A stretch of 64,000 bases of DNA from Croceicoccus sediminis (GCF_007570835.1 NZ_SUNC01000003.1:186001-250000); one strand, 5' to 3'; counted from the stretch's first letter, positions 1-9,464 are shown. A program made the numbers and translations. The notes: a model not told the origin generated them from the sequence alone.

Positions 1-1275
1 TCTTTCCCCGCCGCTTATCCGCCTGACGGCGTCGCCTTTCCAACCTCGACCGAGGAAGTGAGCCAAATCGCGGCGATTTGCCATCGCCACCGCATGCCGA
101 TGGTGCCCAGCGGTGCGGGGACGTCGCTGGAAGGGCACATCGCGGCGCCGTTCGGCGGGCTGGCGATCAATTTTGCGCGGATGAACCGCATCCTGCACGT
201 GGACGGCGCCGATCTCGATTGCACCGTCGAACCGGGCGTCACGCGTGAGCAGCTCAATATCCACCTTCGCGATTCCGGTCTGTTTTTTCCCATCGACCCC
301 GGTGCCGATGCCTCGATCGGCGGCATGGCTTCGACCCGCGCATCGGGCACGAATGCCGTCCGCTATGGCACGATGGCGCACAACGTTCTGGGACTGACCG
401 TGGTGCAGCCGGACTGCACCGTCATCCGCACGGGAGGACGGGCGCGCAAGTCATCGGCAGGATATGATCTGACGCGGCTCTATGTCGGCTCTGAAGGCAC
501 GCTGGGCATCATTACCGAGGTCAAGCTGCGGCTTTACGGCATTCCGGAATCCATCCTTTCGGCCACTTGCAGCTTCGATACCTTGGAAGGCGCGGTGGAC
601 ACCGTGATGCAGACCATCCAGATGGGCATCCCCGTCGCACGTGTCGAGTTCATGGACGAAACGCAGGTTCGCGCATGCAATGCCTTCTCCGCGCTCGGCC
701 TGCCGGAAAAACCGCACCTCTTCTTCGAATTCCATGGCAGCCCCGCCGGGACCGAGGATCAGGCCGGCACCGTGGCCGCACTGGTGCAGGAAAACGGTGG
801 CAGCCCGCTTGCATGGGCGACCTCGACCGAGGATCGCAATCGCCTGTGGAAGGCCCGGCACGACGCCTATCACGCCAATCGCGCCATACGCCCCAATGCC
901 ACGCTCTGGCCTTCCGACATCGCTGTCCCGATCAGCGAATTGCCCGCCAGTGTCCTGGCCGTTCGCGCGGACATCGAACGCAACGGGCTATGCGCCCCCA
1001 TCGTCGGCCATGTCGGTGACGGCAATTACCACGTCTCCTTCATGATCGATCCCGACGACGCAGACGAAAAACGCCGCGCCGAGGAAGTCTATTCGCGCAT
1101 GATCCGCGCCGCATTGGCCGTGGGCGGCACGTGCACCGGAGAACATGGCATTGGCATGATGAAACAGGCCTATCTCGTGGAGGAAACGGGCGCCGAGGCC
1201 GTGGCCACCATGCGCGCGGTAAAACAGGCGCTCGACCCGCTGAACCTGATGAATCCCGGCAAGATTTTCGCCTAG
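1..1275 (+). CDS. FAD-binding oxidase, glycolate oxidase / D-lactate dehydrogenase family (5' partial)
   Basis: The reading frame is open from base 1, so the N-terminus lies outside the window; the GTG at 58 is internal, because the residues before it continue the FAD-binding domain. A FAD pyrophosphate-loop motif (GAGTSLEGH) sits near visible residue 39. The C-terminal FAD-linked oxidase domain shows HVGDGN near residue 337 and GEHGIG near residue 380, and the protein ends with the family's usual NPGKIF tail. Members oxidise 2-hydroxy acids such as D-lactate or glycolate to 2-oxo acids. The actual substrate cannot be read from sequence. It is followed after 71 bases by a fumarylacetoacetase-family gene, suggesting a small catabolic operon. 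Confidence 0.9.
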   Translation, partial: SFPAAYPPDGVAFPTSTEEVSQIAAICHRHRMPMVPSGAGTSLEGHIAAPFGGLAINFARMNRILHVDGADLDCTVEPGVTREQLNIHLRDSGLFFPIDPGADASIGGMASTRASGTNAVRYGTMAHNVLGLTVVQPDCTVIRTGGRARKSSAGYDLTRLYVGSEGTLGIITEVKLRLYGIPESILSATCSFDTLEGAVDTVMQTIQMGIPVARVEFMDETQVRACNAFSALGLPEKPHLFFEFHGSPAGTEDQAGTVAALVQENGGSPLAWATSTEDRNRLWKARHDAYHANRAIRPNATLWPSDIAVPISELPASVLAVRADIERNGLCAPIVGHVGDGNYHVSFMIDPDDADEKRRAEEVYSRMIRAALAVGGTCTGEHGIGMMKQAYLVEETGAEAVATMRAVKQALDPLNLMNPGKIFA

Positions 1276-1346
1276 AGAGCAATAACCCGAGGTGCCCTTT
1301 CGCACGGCACCCGCGATTACGAACGCATTGAACAAGGAACGAATCG

Positions 1347-2216
1347 ATGAAACTGGCGACCTATAGTGTGGACGGCAAGGAACAGCTGGGCGTCGTCGTC
1401 GGCGATGGCGTCGTGTCGATCGCGAAACACCTGCCCGATGCGCCCCGGACCATGATCGAACTTGTGCAGAACTGGTCGCAGTACGCAGGGCCAGTAGGCG
1501 AACTGCAGGGCCGCGCTGCGGACGTGGATCTTGATGCGGTACGCCTGTGCGCGCCGGTGCCGCGTCCGGGCAAGGTGCTGGCCATCGGCCTGAATTACAA
1601 GGACCATATCGCGGAAACCGGGATGGAAACGCCCGACCAACAGACGTGGTTTGCCAAGATGCCGACTTCGGTCGCAGGCCCATACGATGCAATCGAACTG
1701 CCGGCCGTTTCCGACGACCTCGATTACGAGGCGGAGCTTGTCATGGTGATCGGCAAGCGCGCACGCAACGTCCCGCGCGATCGCGCGCATGAGGTGATTT
1801 TCGGCTTCTGCACCGGCAACGACGTTAGCGTGCGGGACTGGCAGCTTCGCGTGTCGCAATGGATCGTCGGCAAGTCGTTCGATACCCACGCGCCTTTCGG
1901 CCCCTGGATCACCACATCGGATGAAACCGACGGAAGCGACCTGGGCATCCGCTGCCTGGTGAACGGCGAAGTGCGGCAATCTTCGAATACGAGACACCTG
2001 CTGTTCGATTGCCTCGCGCAAATCGAAATGCTGAGCCAGGCCATGACGCTGGAGCCCGGGGACGTGATCTTTACCGGCACGCCCGGCGGCGTGGGCATGG
2101 GCAGCAAGCCGCCAGCCTATCTGAAGGCCGGCGATGTCGTCCGCGTCGAGATCGACACGCTGGGCCATATCGAAAACCGGGTCGTGCCCGGATCGACCAC
2201 GACGATCATCGAATAG
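1347..2216 (+). CDS. Fumarylacetoacetate hydrolase family protein
   Basis: The 289-residue product has the FAH fold: a short N-terminal domain, then the catalytic core with the metal-binding acid cluster around D126/E128/E130 (DYEAELV) and the C-terminal GDVIFTGTPGGVG signature. Family members hydrolyse or decarboxylate 2,4-dioxo acids and related C-C bonds in sugar-acid or aromatic catabolism, using Mg2+ or Mn2+. The length is normal for the short FAH branch (ureidoglycolate lyase-like, 2,4-diketo-acid hydrolases). It sits between an FAD oxidase and an SDR whose start is 10 bases after this stop, so the three are probably co-transcribed. Substrate unknown. Confidence 0.92.
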   Translation: MKLATYSVDGKEQLGVVVGDGVVSIAKHLPDAPRTMIELVQNWSQYAGPVGELQGRAADVDLDAVRLCAPVPRPGKVLAIGLNYKDHIAETGMETPDQQTWFAKMPTSVAGPYDAIELPAVSDDLDYEAELVMVIGKRARNVPRDRAHEVIFGFCTGNDVSVRDWQLRVSQWIVGKSFDTHAPFGPWITTSDETDGSDLGIRCLVNGEVRQSSNTRHLLFDCLAQIEMLSQAMTLEPGDVIFTGTPGGVGMGSKPPAYLKAGDVVRVEIDTLGHIENRVVPGSTTTIIE

Positions 2217-2226
2217 TCGCGCCGTC

Positions 2227-2982
2227 ATGGCGGATCGGCTGAAGGATAAAGTGGTCCTCGTGACCGGTGCGGCAAGGAACCTTGGCGCGGTGTTCGCGCG
2301 CAAGATCGCAGGCGAAGGCGCGCACGTTTTCCTTGCCGATATCCTTGCCGACCAGCTCGAGCAGACAACGGCGGACGTGGCCGCGCGTTACGGCAAGGCA
2401 TCGGCGATCCCGCTTGATGTCACGCAGGAGGATTCCTGGATCGCGGCCATGCGCACGGTGGAAGATAAGGCTGGCAGGCTCGACGTCCTGGTGAACAACG
2501 CGGGGCTTTTCGCCTCTGCCAGGATCCAGGACCAGCCTCTCGACGAATGGGAACGCTGTTTCGCGGTCAACGCGCGCGGCACGTTTCTCGGCTGCAAGCA
2601 TGCGCATCCCTTGCTCAAGAAGTCCGGCGGCGGTGCCATCGTCAATATCTCATCCAGCTGGGGCCTGACCGGGCGCGCGAATTTCGGCGCTTATTCCGCG
2701 GCGAAGGCAGCGGTACGCATGTTGACCAAGTCGGCGGCGGCGGACTTTGCCGAAGACCGCATCCGGGTAAACTCGATCCATCCGGGCGTGCACGAAACGG
2801 ACCTTAGCCGTGATTTTCTGGCCGACCCGCAGCAGCGCGAATTCCTTCTGGGCAAAGTGCCGCTCGATCGGGCGGGCGACCCCGAGGAACTGGCAAACGC
2901 CGTGATCTTCTTCGCCAGCGACGAGACTCCCTACATGACCGGCGCGGAGCTTGCCGTGGATGGCGGCTACACGGCGATCTGA
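2227..2982 (+). CDS. SDR family oxidoreductase
   Basis: A classical short-chain dehydrogenase of 251 residues. The N-terminal nucleotide loop reads TGAARNLG, with Asn where many members have Gly. NNAG follows in the middle, then the catalytic Ser in NISSSWG and Tyr156/Lys160 in YSAAK; the C-terminus has the TGAELAVDGGY ending. The ATG at 2227 was chosen because the open frame upstream lies inside the FAH gene and lacks SDR similarity. Expected activity is NAD(P)-dependent oxidation of a secondary alcohol. With its two upstream neighbours it resembles sugar-acid or hydroxy-acid degradation operons, but the substrate is unproven. Confidence 0.93.
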   Translation: MADRLKDKVVLVTGAARNLGAVFARKIAGEGAHVFLADILADQLEQTTADVAARYGKASAIPLDVTQEDSWIAAMRTVEDKAGRLDVLVNNAGLFASARIQDQPLDEWERCFAVNARGTFLGCKHAHPLLKKSGGGAIVNISSSWGLTGRANFGAYSAAKAAVRMLTKSAAADFAEDRIRVNSIHPGVHETDLSRDFLADPQQREFLLGKVPLDRAGDPEELANAVIFFASDETPYMTGAELAVDGGYTAI

Positions 2983-3261
2983 CGCGGCGTCCGGCATCTG
3001 AGATTGGCGAGTGCCGCTTGCACTGCCGCACGGGTGGGGAGCGACGGAAACGCCGCCCGCATCTGCGCTGCCAAAGGACGCGCAGCAGCAATCGGGCAGG
3101 TTCAGGTCATCCGGGAACGTCGTTGATCGACGCCGACACGCAGCCGGAGTCTGCCTCTCTCACTTGTTTTCGGCGACAGGCTTTTCTGCACCTCTCCCTA
3201 TCCCGAAGGAAGGTATGGAGAGTTATGGGGTCTGACAATTAATTCACGTTATCACGTGCCA

Positions 3262-4431
3262 TCATGTGCCCGTCACGGCCCCTTGTCGCCAACGCAGATG
3301 GTCGCGATTCAACTGCCCGACACTGCTCGCCCCCATAAGCGTCATGCCGCGCTCTATCTCGTCCTTCAGCAGGCCAATGGCGCGTTCGACCCCTGCCTGC
3401 CCGGCCGCGGCGAGCGCATAGAGATAGAGCCGTCCGCCCGATGCACAGGTCGCCCCGGCCGACAAAGCCTTCAACACGTGCGTACCGCGCCGGACGCCGC
3501 CGTCGCAGATAATCTCGACCTCTCCGCCAACAGCATCGACGATCTCGGTCAGTTGATCGAAAGGCGCACGGCTTCCGTCCAGTTGCCGGCCTCCGTGGTT
3601 GGAAATCATGATCGCATCGGCGCCGATCTCCACCGCGCGGCGGGCATCGGCCGCGCTCATGATACCCTTGAGGCAAAAGGCACCGCCCCAATCGTCCCGC
3701 AACTGTTCGGCCATTTTCCAGTCGAGGCCGGGTTCCAGCATGGAACTGGAATAATCGGCGATGGAGATCGGCTTTCCGGTTCCCTCCTGCACATGGGTGT
3801 CAAGGTTCGGCAGGGCGAATTTCTCGCGCAACAGGTAGTTCAACGCCCATGCGGGCTTTGCCGCATAGGAAAGCGCCGATGACACGGTGAAGCGCGGCGG
3901 GGAGGTAAAGCCGCTGCGGGCGCAGCGTTCGCGCTTACCGCCGACGATGGTATCGACGGTAAGGGCCACGGCATCGAAATTCGCCGCCTTGCAACGCTCG
4001 ACCATCGCACGGTTCAGGCTCCGGTCCCGGTGATAGTAGAACTGGAACAACTTGGGCGTCGTCACCATCGCCCCGATCTCTTCGATGCTCACGGTCGAAA
4101 GGCTGGAAATTCCGAACCAGAGCCCGAATTTCTCGGCCGCCCGCGCGATCGCGCGTTCACCTTCCCAATGAAACAGCCGTTGCAGCGCGGTAGGTGAAAG
4201 CATGAGAGGCAGAGCGCTCTGGCGCCCCATGACCGTGACCGACGCATCGGTACTCGCGACCCCTGCCAGCACGTTGGGGACCAGGTCGCAATCGGCAAAC
4301 GCATCCGTATTGCGCCGCATCGCAATCTCGTCATCGGCGCCGCCGTCGATGTAATCGAAGACCGGCCAGGGCAAACGCCGTTTCGCAAGACGGCGAAAAT
4401 CATCGATATTGTGACAGTCGGAAAGGTTCAT
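3262..4431 (-). CDS. FMN-dependent alpha-hydroxy acid oxidase/dehydrogenase (LldD-like)
   Basis: The 389-residue protein covers the whole FMN-dependent hydroxy-acid dehydrogenase barrel. The N-terminus shows FDYIDGGADDE, the middle FQFYYHRDR and the C-terminal half the active-site signature SNHGGRQLDG, followed by GGVRRGTHVLKAL. These enzymes oxidise L-2-hydroxy acids (lactate, mandelate, glycolate) to keto acids. The ATG at 4431 is preferred over an in-frame TTG two codons upstream. The gene is convergent with the SDR operon and is preceded by the flavin reductase gene, 78 bases away on the same strand. Whether it prefers lactate or an aromatic hydroxy acid cannot be decided. Confidence 0.9.
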   Translation of the reverse strand: MNLSDCHNIDDFRRLAKRRLPWPVFDYIDGGADDEIAMRRNTDAFADCDLVPNVLAGVASTDASVTVMGRQSALPLMLSPTALQRLFHWEGERAIARAAEKFGLWFGISSLSTVSIEEIGAMVTTPKLFQFYYHRDRSLNRAMVERCKAANFDAVALTVDTIVGGKRERCARSGFTSPPRFTVSSALSYAAKPAWALNYLLREKFALPNLDTHVQEGTGKPISIADYSSSMLEPGLDWKMAEQLRDDWGGAFCLKGIMSAADARRAVEIGADAIMISNHGGRQLDGSRAPFDQLTEIVDAVGGEVEIICDGGVRRGTHVLKALSAGATCASGGRLYLYALAAAGQAGVERAIGLLKDEIERGMTLMGASSVGQLNRDHLRWRQGAVTGT

Positions 4432-4509
4432 GGCCAAACCTAACCCGTTCTTGATGCCCCTAGCAATATGACGCGATGTCTTGGCGAAGGAACGGCACCC
4501 TTGTGAGGG

Positions 4510-5139
4510 TCACCGGCTCTCATCGACCTTGGGCCGGTACATCGTGAACTTGCCTTCGCTGCCGATGGCCCAATAGTCACCGGCATAGCCCGCACGCAGG
4601 ATCGGTTCGGCGCGGTCGGTCTGGAACAAGCCGTCGGCCAGGTATTCCTCCGCCAGGTGAACCGCGACGATTTCGCCGATGACCATCCAGCTATCGGCTT
4701 TCACGTCATTGAGCCCCTTCAATTGCTGGATGCTGACCATGCGGCATTCGAGGCATGCAGGCGCATCGGCAACGCGCGGTACGTCGATTTCCATGCAGTC
4801 CGCCTTGGCCAGTCCGGCGCGCTCGAACTCGTCCACGTCGGGTTCGAAAGCGCCCGACGTGAGGTTCACCTGTTCCGCCAGCGGGCGCGTCGCAAGGTTG
4901 CATGCGAATTCGCCGCGCGCAGCGATATTGGTGACGCTGTCCTTGTAACCGGTGCTGCTGAACATCACCAGCGGCGGCCTGTCGTTGATCATGTTGAAGA
5001 AGCTGTAGGGCGCCAGATTGGCGACGCCGCTGTCCGATAGCGTGGAAATCCACCCGATGGGGCGGGGTCCGATAATGGCCTTCAACGGATTATGGCGAAG
5101 GCCGTGCCCCTCGCTCGATCGGTAGGAATGCCAGTTCAT
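4510..5139 (-). CDS. Flavin reductase family protein (FMN-binding split barrel)
   Basis: A 209-residue protein of the flavoprotein oxygenase/flavin reductase type. The start MNWHSYRSSEGHGL leads into the characteristic NPLKAIIGPRPIGW segment near residue 20 and APYSFFNM near residue 45, both typical of the split-barrel fold that binds FMN. Family members supply reduced flavin to two-component monooxygenases or act as small oxidoreductases. No partner oxygenase lies directly beside it; the FMN hydroxy-acid oxidase follows on the same strand. There are no membrane segments or signal peptide. Confidence 0.88.
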   Translation of the reverse strand: MNWHSYRSSEGHGLRHNPLKAIIGPRPIGWISTLSDSGVANLAPYSFFNMINDRPPLVMFSSTGYKDSVTNIAARGEFACNLATRPLAEQVNLTSGAFEPDVDEFERAGLAKADCMEIDVPRVADAPACLECRMVSIQQLKGLNDVKADSWMVIGEIVAVHLAEEYLADGLFQTDRAEPILRAGYAGDYWAIGSEGKFTMYRPKVDESR

Positions 5140-5387
5140 CGCGTCGCTCCATCCATGCTTTTCGGGGCGGCTTCATTTCGGCCGTCGCTGCGTAAAATCT
5201 ACGGTTCGGGTTTCCGCCCGCTTATCAGCGATTTCGCATACTACAACCGCCTCCGTCTTCGGTCTGCATACGCATACCGCGATCATGAGCGCGACAAAAC
5301 TGAAGCTGCGATTGCCATGGCACCGAGCCGGAACCGGAAGGTCTAGCCCTTCCCGTCCGTTCGCTACGGCCCGACTATGGCATAAAA
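5140..5387. other. Non-coding stretch upstream of the flavin reductase gene
   Basis: Together with the terminator at 5388-5447 this makes a 336-base gap. It should hold the promoter of the flavin reductase gene on the minus strand. I see no convincing gene, tRNA or repeat in it. Confidence 0.4.
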
Positions 5388-5447
5388 CAAAGTGCCGCCG
5401 ACGACCGAACCTGAGGGGAAGGGTTCGAAGTCGCCGACGGCACTTTG
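5388..5447 (-). terminator. Hairpin terminator of the PQQ dehydrogenase gene
   Basis: CAAAGTGCCG at 5388-5397 is perfectly complementary to CGGCACTTTG at 5438-5447, and the stem continues inward through further complementary blocks. Read on the minus strand the hairpin follows the PQQ dehydrogenase stop codon by 28 bases and is followed by TTTTATG, fitting an intrinsic terminator. Confidence 0.8.
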
Positions 5448-5475
5448 GTCATTCGGCTGTCGTTGTTGCAGCTTT

Positions 5476-7272
5476 TCAGCTGTTCGGCAGGCCGAAGACG
5501 TAGAGTTTGGCCGTACCGTTCTTCGTCGGCCAGATGGGAGAGGTCATGCCGGTCGCGACCGCGATGCGCTGGCCGCCCGAGGGTGCCTCGTAGCTGATCA
5601 CCCCGCCTGCAACGGCGGTCTTGGCATCGTAGTGGTACAGCTCGTCACCCGTCGCGGTGTTGAGCGCATAGATATTGCCGCCCATATCACCGAAGAAGGT
5701 AACCCCGCCCGCAGTCGGCGTGACGCCGCTGGTCACCGGGTAGTTGAGGTGCGCGCGCCAGCTCCATTCGCCGGTATCGGCGTCGAGCGCATAGACCCAG
5801 CCGCCCCAGGTCTTGTCGCTTTGCTCGGCCCGGCCGAAGGTATTGAGCGGGTTGATCGATGCCATGCCGGTCCAAGGCGTGCCGTTCTTCTGCTGCGCCA
5901 GGTCTTTCGGCTCGTCGAGCGTGACCGAGTAGCACCAGTCGACCTGCCCGGTCAGGATCAGGTTGTTCGTCGGGGCATAGGACGGGCTGTTCCATTCGGC
6001 GCCGCCGACCGTGCCGGGGCAGAAGCTGACTTTCTTGCCCACGGCGAACCGTTCGTCGGGATTCTTGCGCGTGGTCGCGGCAACCTTGTAAACCAGCTTG
6101 CCCGTCGCGCGGTCGAAGCCATAGACTTGTCCGTCCTTGGGCGTCGCCACCAGAAGGTCCTGTCCGCCGCGTGTCTTGGCGATGATCGGCGCGTTCGACA
6201 CGTCCCAGTCGTGCCAGTCCTGGTTCGTGGCCAGGTAGTTCTGCCTGACTTTGCCGGTTTCGGCATCGACCGCCAGGACCGAGCCGGAATAGAGGTTGTC
6301 GCCTTCGCGGACGGAAATATCGAAATCGGGCGCGGGGTTGCCGCCCGGGATGTAAAGCGTGCCGCTGGCCGGATCGATCGTGTAGTGGGTCCAGGTGCCG
6401 CCACCGCTGATCGGGATGCCCTTGCCGGTCTTCCAGGTGCTGCCATCAAGCGGCGTATTGACCAGCGGGCCACGCGTCTTGTCGCCCTTCTGATAGGGGA
6501 CGAGATAAAGCTCCCAATCGATCTTGCCGGTCTTGGCGTCGAGGGCATACATGCGGCCCTTCACGCCCTTGTTGTCACCGCCAGCGGTCCCGACGAAGAC
6601 CTTGCCCTTCCAGAAGAGCGGCGCCGAAGGGACGGATTCCCCGATCGATGCGTCGGCGATGTTGGTGGTCCACAGCTTCTTGCCGGTCTTGAAATCGTAG
6701 GCGATGACGTCGCCGTCTTCCATCCCGCGATAAAGCGTGCCGTCGCCATAGGCCGCGCCGCGGTTCACGAGGATACCGGAATCGGGCACGTTTTCGTGCG
6801 TGCGCCAGACTTCCTTGCAGTTGTCGGGATCAAGCCTGATGATGTCTTTCTGCGTGGTGATCACCAGCGCGCCGTCCACCATGATCGGCCCGGTTTCGAA
6901 GGCGACAAGATCACCGGTGTCGTAGGAGCACTTGACCTCAAGCGCCGCCGCGTTGGCAGGGGTGATTTCCCCCAGCGGAGAGAAACGGTCGCCGGACGGC
7001 GTGCGGTTGTAGCTTGGCCACTGGCCGGAAAGCGGATCGGACGTGGGCACCGCCGACGTATCGGTCGTCGCGCCATTGCCGCCACCGGCATCGGCGTTGC
7101 GTTCGATCGTAATCGTCCCGTCCGGGGCGGTCAGCGTGCGAATTTCGTTGAGCGCGAGGCCGCCGTACTTGCGCACTTCGGCCGGGCTCGTCTTGTAATA
7201 ATAATAGAACCCGCCTGCGGCGACTACGGCAATGGCGGCAACGCCCAGGGTTATCTTTCCAGCCTTGTTCAT
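5476..7272 (-). CDS. Membrane-anchored PQQ-dependent alcohol dehydrogenase-type quinoprotein
   Basis: The 598-residue protein begins with a short basic stretch and one hydrophobic segment (about residues 7-24) without a clear cleavage site, so it is probably anchored with its body in the periplasm. The rest is an eight-bladed quinoprotein propeller with repeated blade motifs such as YALDAKTGK, YGFDRATGK and YALNTATGD; GGGTWTHY and DWHDWD lie in the PQQ-binding region. Such enzymes oxidise alcohols or aldehydes and pass electrons to a periplasmic cytochrome; no cytochrome domain is fused here. The ATG at 7272 is chosen over an in-frame TTG seven codons upstream, with GGAAAGTGGGAAG before it. 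The substrate is unknown; no PQQ synthesis gene is in the window. Confidence 0.88.
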   Translation of the reverse strand: MNKAGKITLGVAAIAVVAAGGFYYYYKTSPAEVRKYGGLALNEIRTLTAPDGTITIERNADAGGGNGATTDTSAVPTSDPLSGQWPSYNRTPSGDRFSPLGEITPANAAALEVKCSYDTGDLVAFETGPIMVDGALVITTQKDIIRLDPDNCKEVWRTHENVPDSGILVNRGAAYGDGTLYRGMEDGDVIAYDFKTGKKLWTTNIADASIGESVPSAPLFWKGKVFVGTAGGDNKGVKGRMYALDAKTGKIDWELYLVPYQKGDKTRGPLVNTPLDGSTWKTGKGIPISGGGTWTHYTIDPASGTLYIPGGNPAPDFDISVREGDNLYSGSVLAVDAETGKVRQNYLATNQDWHDWDVSNAPIIAKTRGGQDLLVATPKDGQVYGFDRATGKLVYKVAATTRKNPDERFAVGKKVSFCPGTVGGAEWNSPSYAPTNNLILTGQVDWCYSVTLDEPKDLAQQKNGTPWTGMASINPLNTFGRAEQSDKTWGGWVYALDADTGEWSWRAHLNYPVTSGVTPTAGGVTFFGDMGGNIYALNTATGDELYHYDAKTAVAGGVISYEAPSGGQRIAVATGMTSPIWPTKNGTAKLYVFGLPNS

Positions 7273-7591
7273 CTGCTTCCCACTTTCCTGCAACTTTCAA
7301 GTGGCGCCATCTGCTGGCGCCTGCCTGGTTCCGGAAATGCAAACGACGTGCCAATCATCAAGTAACTGATTTTATTTACGATTTTTAGGGAATGTCTACC
7401 CGAACGGGAGAGACTGGTTGATTTCCCCCAAGTGACTGGTGGTTTTCAACCATCGGTAATCGCCCCCTCCCCTGATCCGGCTCTCTAAAGGCAAAAACGG
7501 TAAATCCCGGTGCCCGGCCGGACCCGCTGCTCAGCCGGACATCGCCTTTGAGTCATATGGCGATGGGTTTTCACGACGGGCTTGGGCCGAC

Positions 7592-7629
7592 TGGTTCAAA
7601 TCACCCGGAAGCGCGGTGGCTTTGAACCA
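7592..7629. repeat. Inverted repeat in a 491-base intergenic region
   Basis: TGGTTCAAA at 7592-7600 is the exact reverse complement of TTTGAACCA at 7621-7629, with an inner CACC/GGTG pair. It lies between the divergent PQQ dehydrogenase gene and the small exported-protein gene (gap 7273-7763). It could be an operator or an RNA hairpin. No other coding or RNA feature was recognised in that gap. Confidence 0.6.
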
Positions 7630-7763
7630 AATCGAATGCTGGTCTTGGATCGGTTTTCAGGAAATACGACTGAAATCAATGACATAGAAAAATGGCACGG
7701 TGTTTGCTGAGTACCCGGCATCACCAACACAGGCTTCCATTGTTCGAAGACAGGAGACAGACC

Positions 7764-8186
7764 ATGACAACCCGTACCACGAAATTTTTCGCCCTTGCTG
7801 CCGCTTCGGCAATACTGCTCGGCGCTGCCGGTCCGGCCGCCGCGGAAACGATGCGCACCGAAGGGCCGATGCCATCTGATCCGCTCATGCAGTGGGCAGA
7901 CCAGATGCTGCCCCGCAACGAATTCGCTCTCACATCCGACCAGGACATCGAACTCGTCCGCTTCACGACACCGCGCGACATCGAGATCTGCGCAGCCCGC
8001 TCCAATCCCGACAGCATCGACGGTAACGTCAACACGGTTCCTATCCAGGTTAGCTGGGACAGCGACGTCGGGACGATCTGGCCCGGCAACTGCCTCGCGT
8101 TCGACGCCAAGCAGGTCAAGATCAAGCCCGCCGGACCTCTTCCCGACAATTCGGAACTCATCGGCACGGTGAGGGTCATCCACTGA
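7764..8186 (+). CDS. Small exported protein of unknown function
   Basis: The ATG at 7764 follows a good ribosome-binding site (CAGGAGA at 7751) and begins a 140-residue protein. Residues 1-28 form a signal peptide ending in the AAA-E cleavage region, so the mature protein is periplasmic or secreted. The mature part has two cysteines in contexts EICAARS and GNCLAF, which could form a disulphide, and a beta-rich composition. I do not recognise the family. It is a single-gene unit with its own strong terminator just downstream and a long upstream region. Confidence 0.75.
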   Translation: MTTRTTKFFALAAASAILLGAAGPAAAETMRTEGPMPSDPLMQWADQMLPRNEFALTSDQDIELVRFTTPRDIEICAARSNPDSIDGNVNTVPIQVSWDSDVGTIWPGNCLAFDAKQVKIKPAGPLPDNSELIGTVRVIH

Positions 8187-8197
8187 TATCAGCCCCC

Positions 8198-8255
8198 GGT
8201 GAACCGGAGCCCCTTGGTTTCCCCTCCCTCGGGGCCCGGTTCACCACCCTTTTTT
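8198..8255 (+). terminator. Intrinsic terminator after the small exported protein gene
   Basis: GGTGAACCGG (8198-8207) pairs perfectly with CCGGTTCACC (8236-8245), with a further GCCCC/GGGGC inner pair, and is followed by a T-rich run (CCCTTTTTT). It lies 12 bases beyond the stop codon at 8186. Confidence 0.9.
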
Positions 8256-8300
8256 CCCGCCTCGATCCAAGAGTTAAGTGACGCAAGAAGGAGGCCAACC

Positions 8301-9464
8301 GTGGCCGAGTTTCCAGAAACAACCGACGTGCTGATCGTAGGAGCCGGACCCAGCGGCCTTGCGCTGGCATGTGAGCTATGCCGCCTTGGCGTAAGCCCGG
8401 TTATCGTGGACCGGTTGGCGGCAGGCGCGAATACATCGCGCGCAGCAGTCATTCACGCCCGTACGCTCGAAGTCCTGGATTCGCTCGGTATCGTCGAAGA
8501 CCTGCGAGCGCGAGGCGTGATCGTTCCGATCTTTCGGATCAGGGACAAGGAACGGATATTGATGGAGGCCGATTTCAGGTCCCTCGATACCAACTACCCG
8601 TTCACGCTCATGTGTCCGCAGGACCAGACCGAGACAGTCCTACTGAACCGGCTCGAGGAGCTTGGCGGCCAGGTGCTGAGACCTGTCGAGGCGACAGCCG
8701 CAAGAGAAATTGACGACGAAATAGCGGTCACACTCGACGATGGCGCGCGGTCGCGGGTGATAAGGACGAAATGGCTTGTGGGCTGCGACGGCGCTCATAG
8801 CCGTATCCGGGAGATTTTCGGGATACCGTTCGAAGGCGGAAGCTACGAAGAAAGCTTTATCCTTGCCGATGTCCGCATGAACTGGCCGATCACGCGCGAT
8901 GAGGTCAGCCTCTTCTTTTCCCCGGATGGCCTGCTTGTCGTTGCTCCACTGCCGGATGACCGCTTTCGCATCGTCGCGACAGTCGCCGAAGCACCTGAGA
9001 ATCCCGGCCGTGAAGTTATCGAATCCCTGCTCGCTCAACGGGGCGTAAGCGGCGCCGCGCCGCACGTTGAAGATCTGGTCTGGAGCTCAAGATTCCATAT
9101 CCAGCATCGTATCGCAGGTTCGCCGATGCAGGGGCGCGTTCTGCTTTGCGGAGATGCGGCCCATGTGCACAGTCCAGCCGGCGGACAAGGTATGAACACC
9201 GGCATTCAGGACGCGGTCTCACTTGCCGATCCGCTGCGGGCGGCAATTGCCGGTGGATCGAATTCGGGTCTGACGGACTGGGCGCAAAGCCGGCATTCGA
9301 TTGCGCAGAACGTCGTCGAAACGACGGACAGGATGACCCGAGCAGCGACACTGAAGTCGGGCCCTGCACGGCATGTGAGAAACACTCTGCTCATGCTCGT
9401 GGATCACATTCCGGGTGCTTCCACGCTCGTCGCCCGAAAGCTGGCTGAACTGGATAACCGCTGA
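8301..9464 (+). CDS. FAD-dependent monooxygenase (aromatic hydroxylase family)
   Basis: A 387-residue class A flavoprotein hydroxylase starting at GTG 8301, seven bases after a perfect AAGGAGG site. It has the N-terminal GAGPSGLALACE FAD-binding motif, the middle DG motif (GCDGAHSRIR) and the GD motif (CGDAAHVHSPAGGQGMN), in the expected order. It lacks the extra C-terminal thioredoxin-like domain of phenol hydroxylases, so it is of the shorter type. Members hydroxylate aromatic rings or quinone precursors using NAD(P)H and O2. No ring-cleavage gene is adjacent, so the substrate is open. Confidence 0.88.
   Translation: MAEFPETTDVLIVGAGPSGLALACELCRLGVSPVIVDRLAAGANTSRAAVIHARTLEVLDSLGIVEDLRARGVIVPIFRIRDKERILMEADFRSLDTNYPFTLMCPQDQTETVLLNRLEELGGQVLRPVEATAAREIDDEIAVTLDDGARSRVIRTKWLVGCDGAHSRIREIFGIPFEGGSYEESFILADVRMNWPITRDEVSLFFSPDGLLVVAPLPDDRFRIVATVAEAPENPGREVIESLLAQRGVSGAAPHVEDLVWSSRFHIQHRIAGSPMQGRVLLCGDAAHVHSPAGGQGMNTGIQDAVSLADPLRAAIAGGSNSGLTDWAQSRHSIAQNVVETTDRMTRAATLKSGPARHVRNTLLMLVDHIPGASTLVARKLAELDNR

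Noticed and set aside
5392-7365. Long open frame on the plus strand antisense to the PQQ dehydrogenase
   Set aside because: It mirrors the codons of a clear quinoprotein gene on the minus strand; it is Arg/Ala-rich and has no recognisable domain. High-GC shadow frame.
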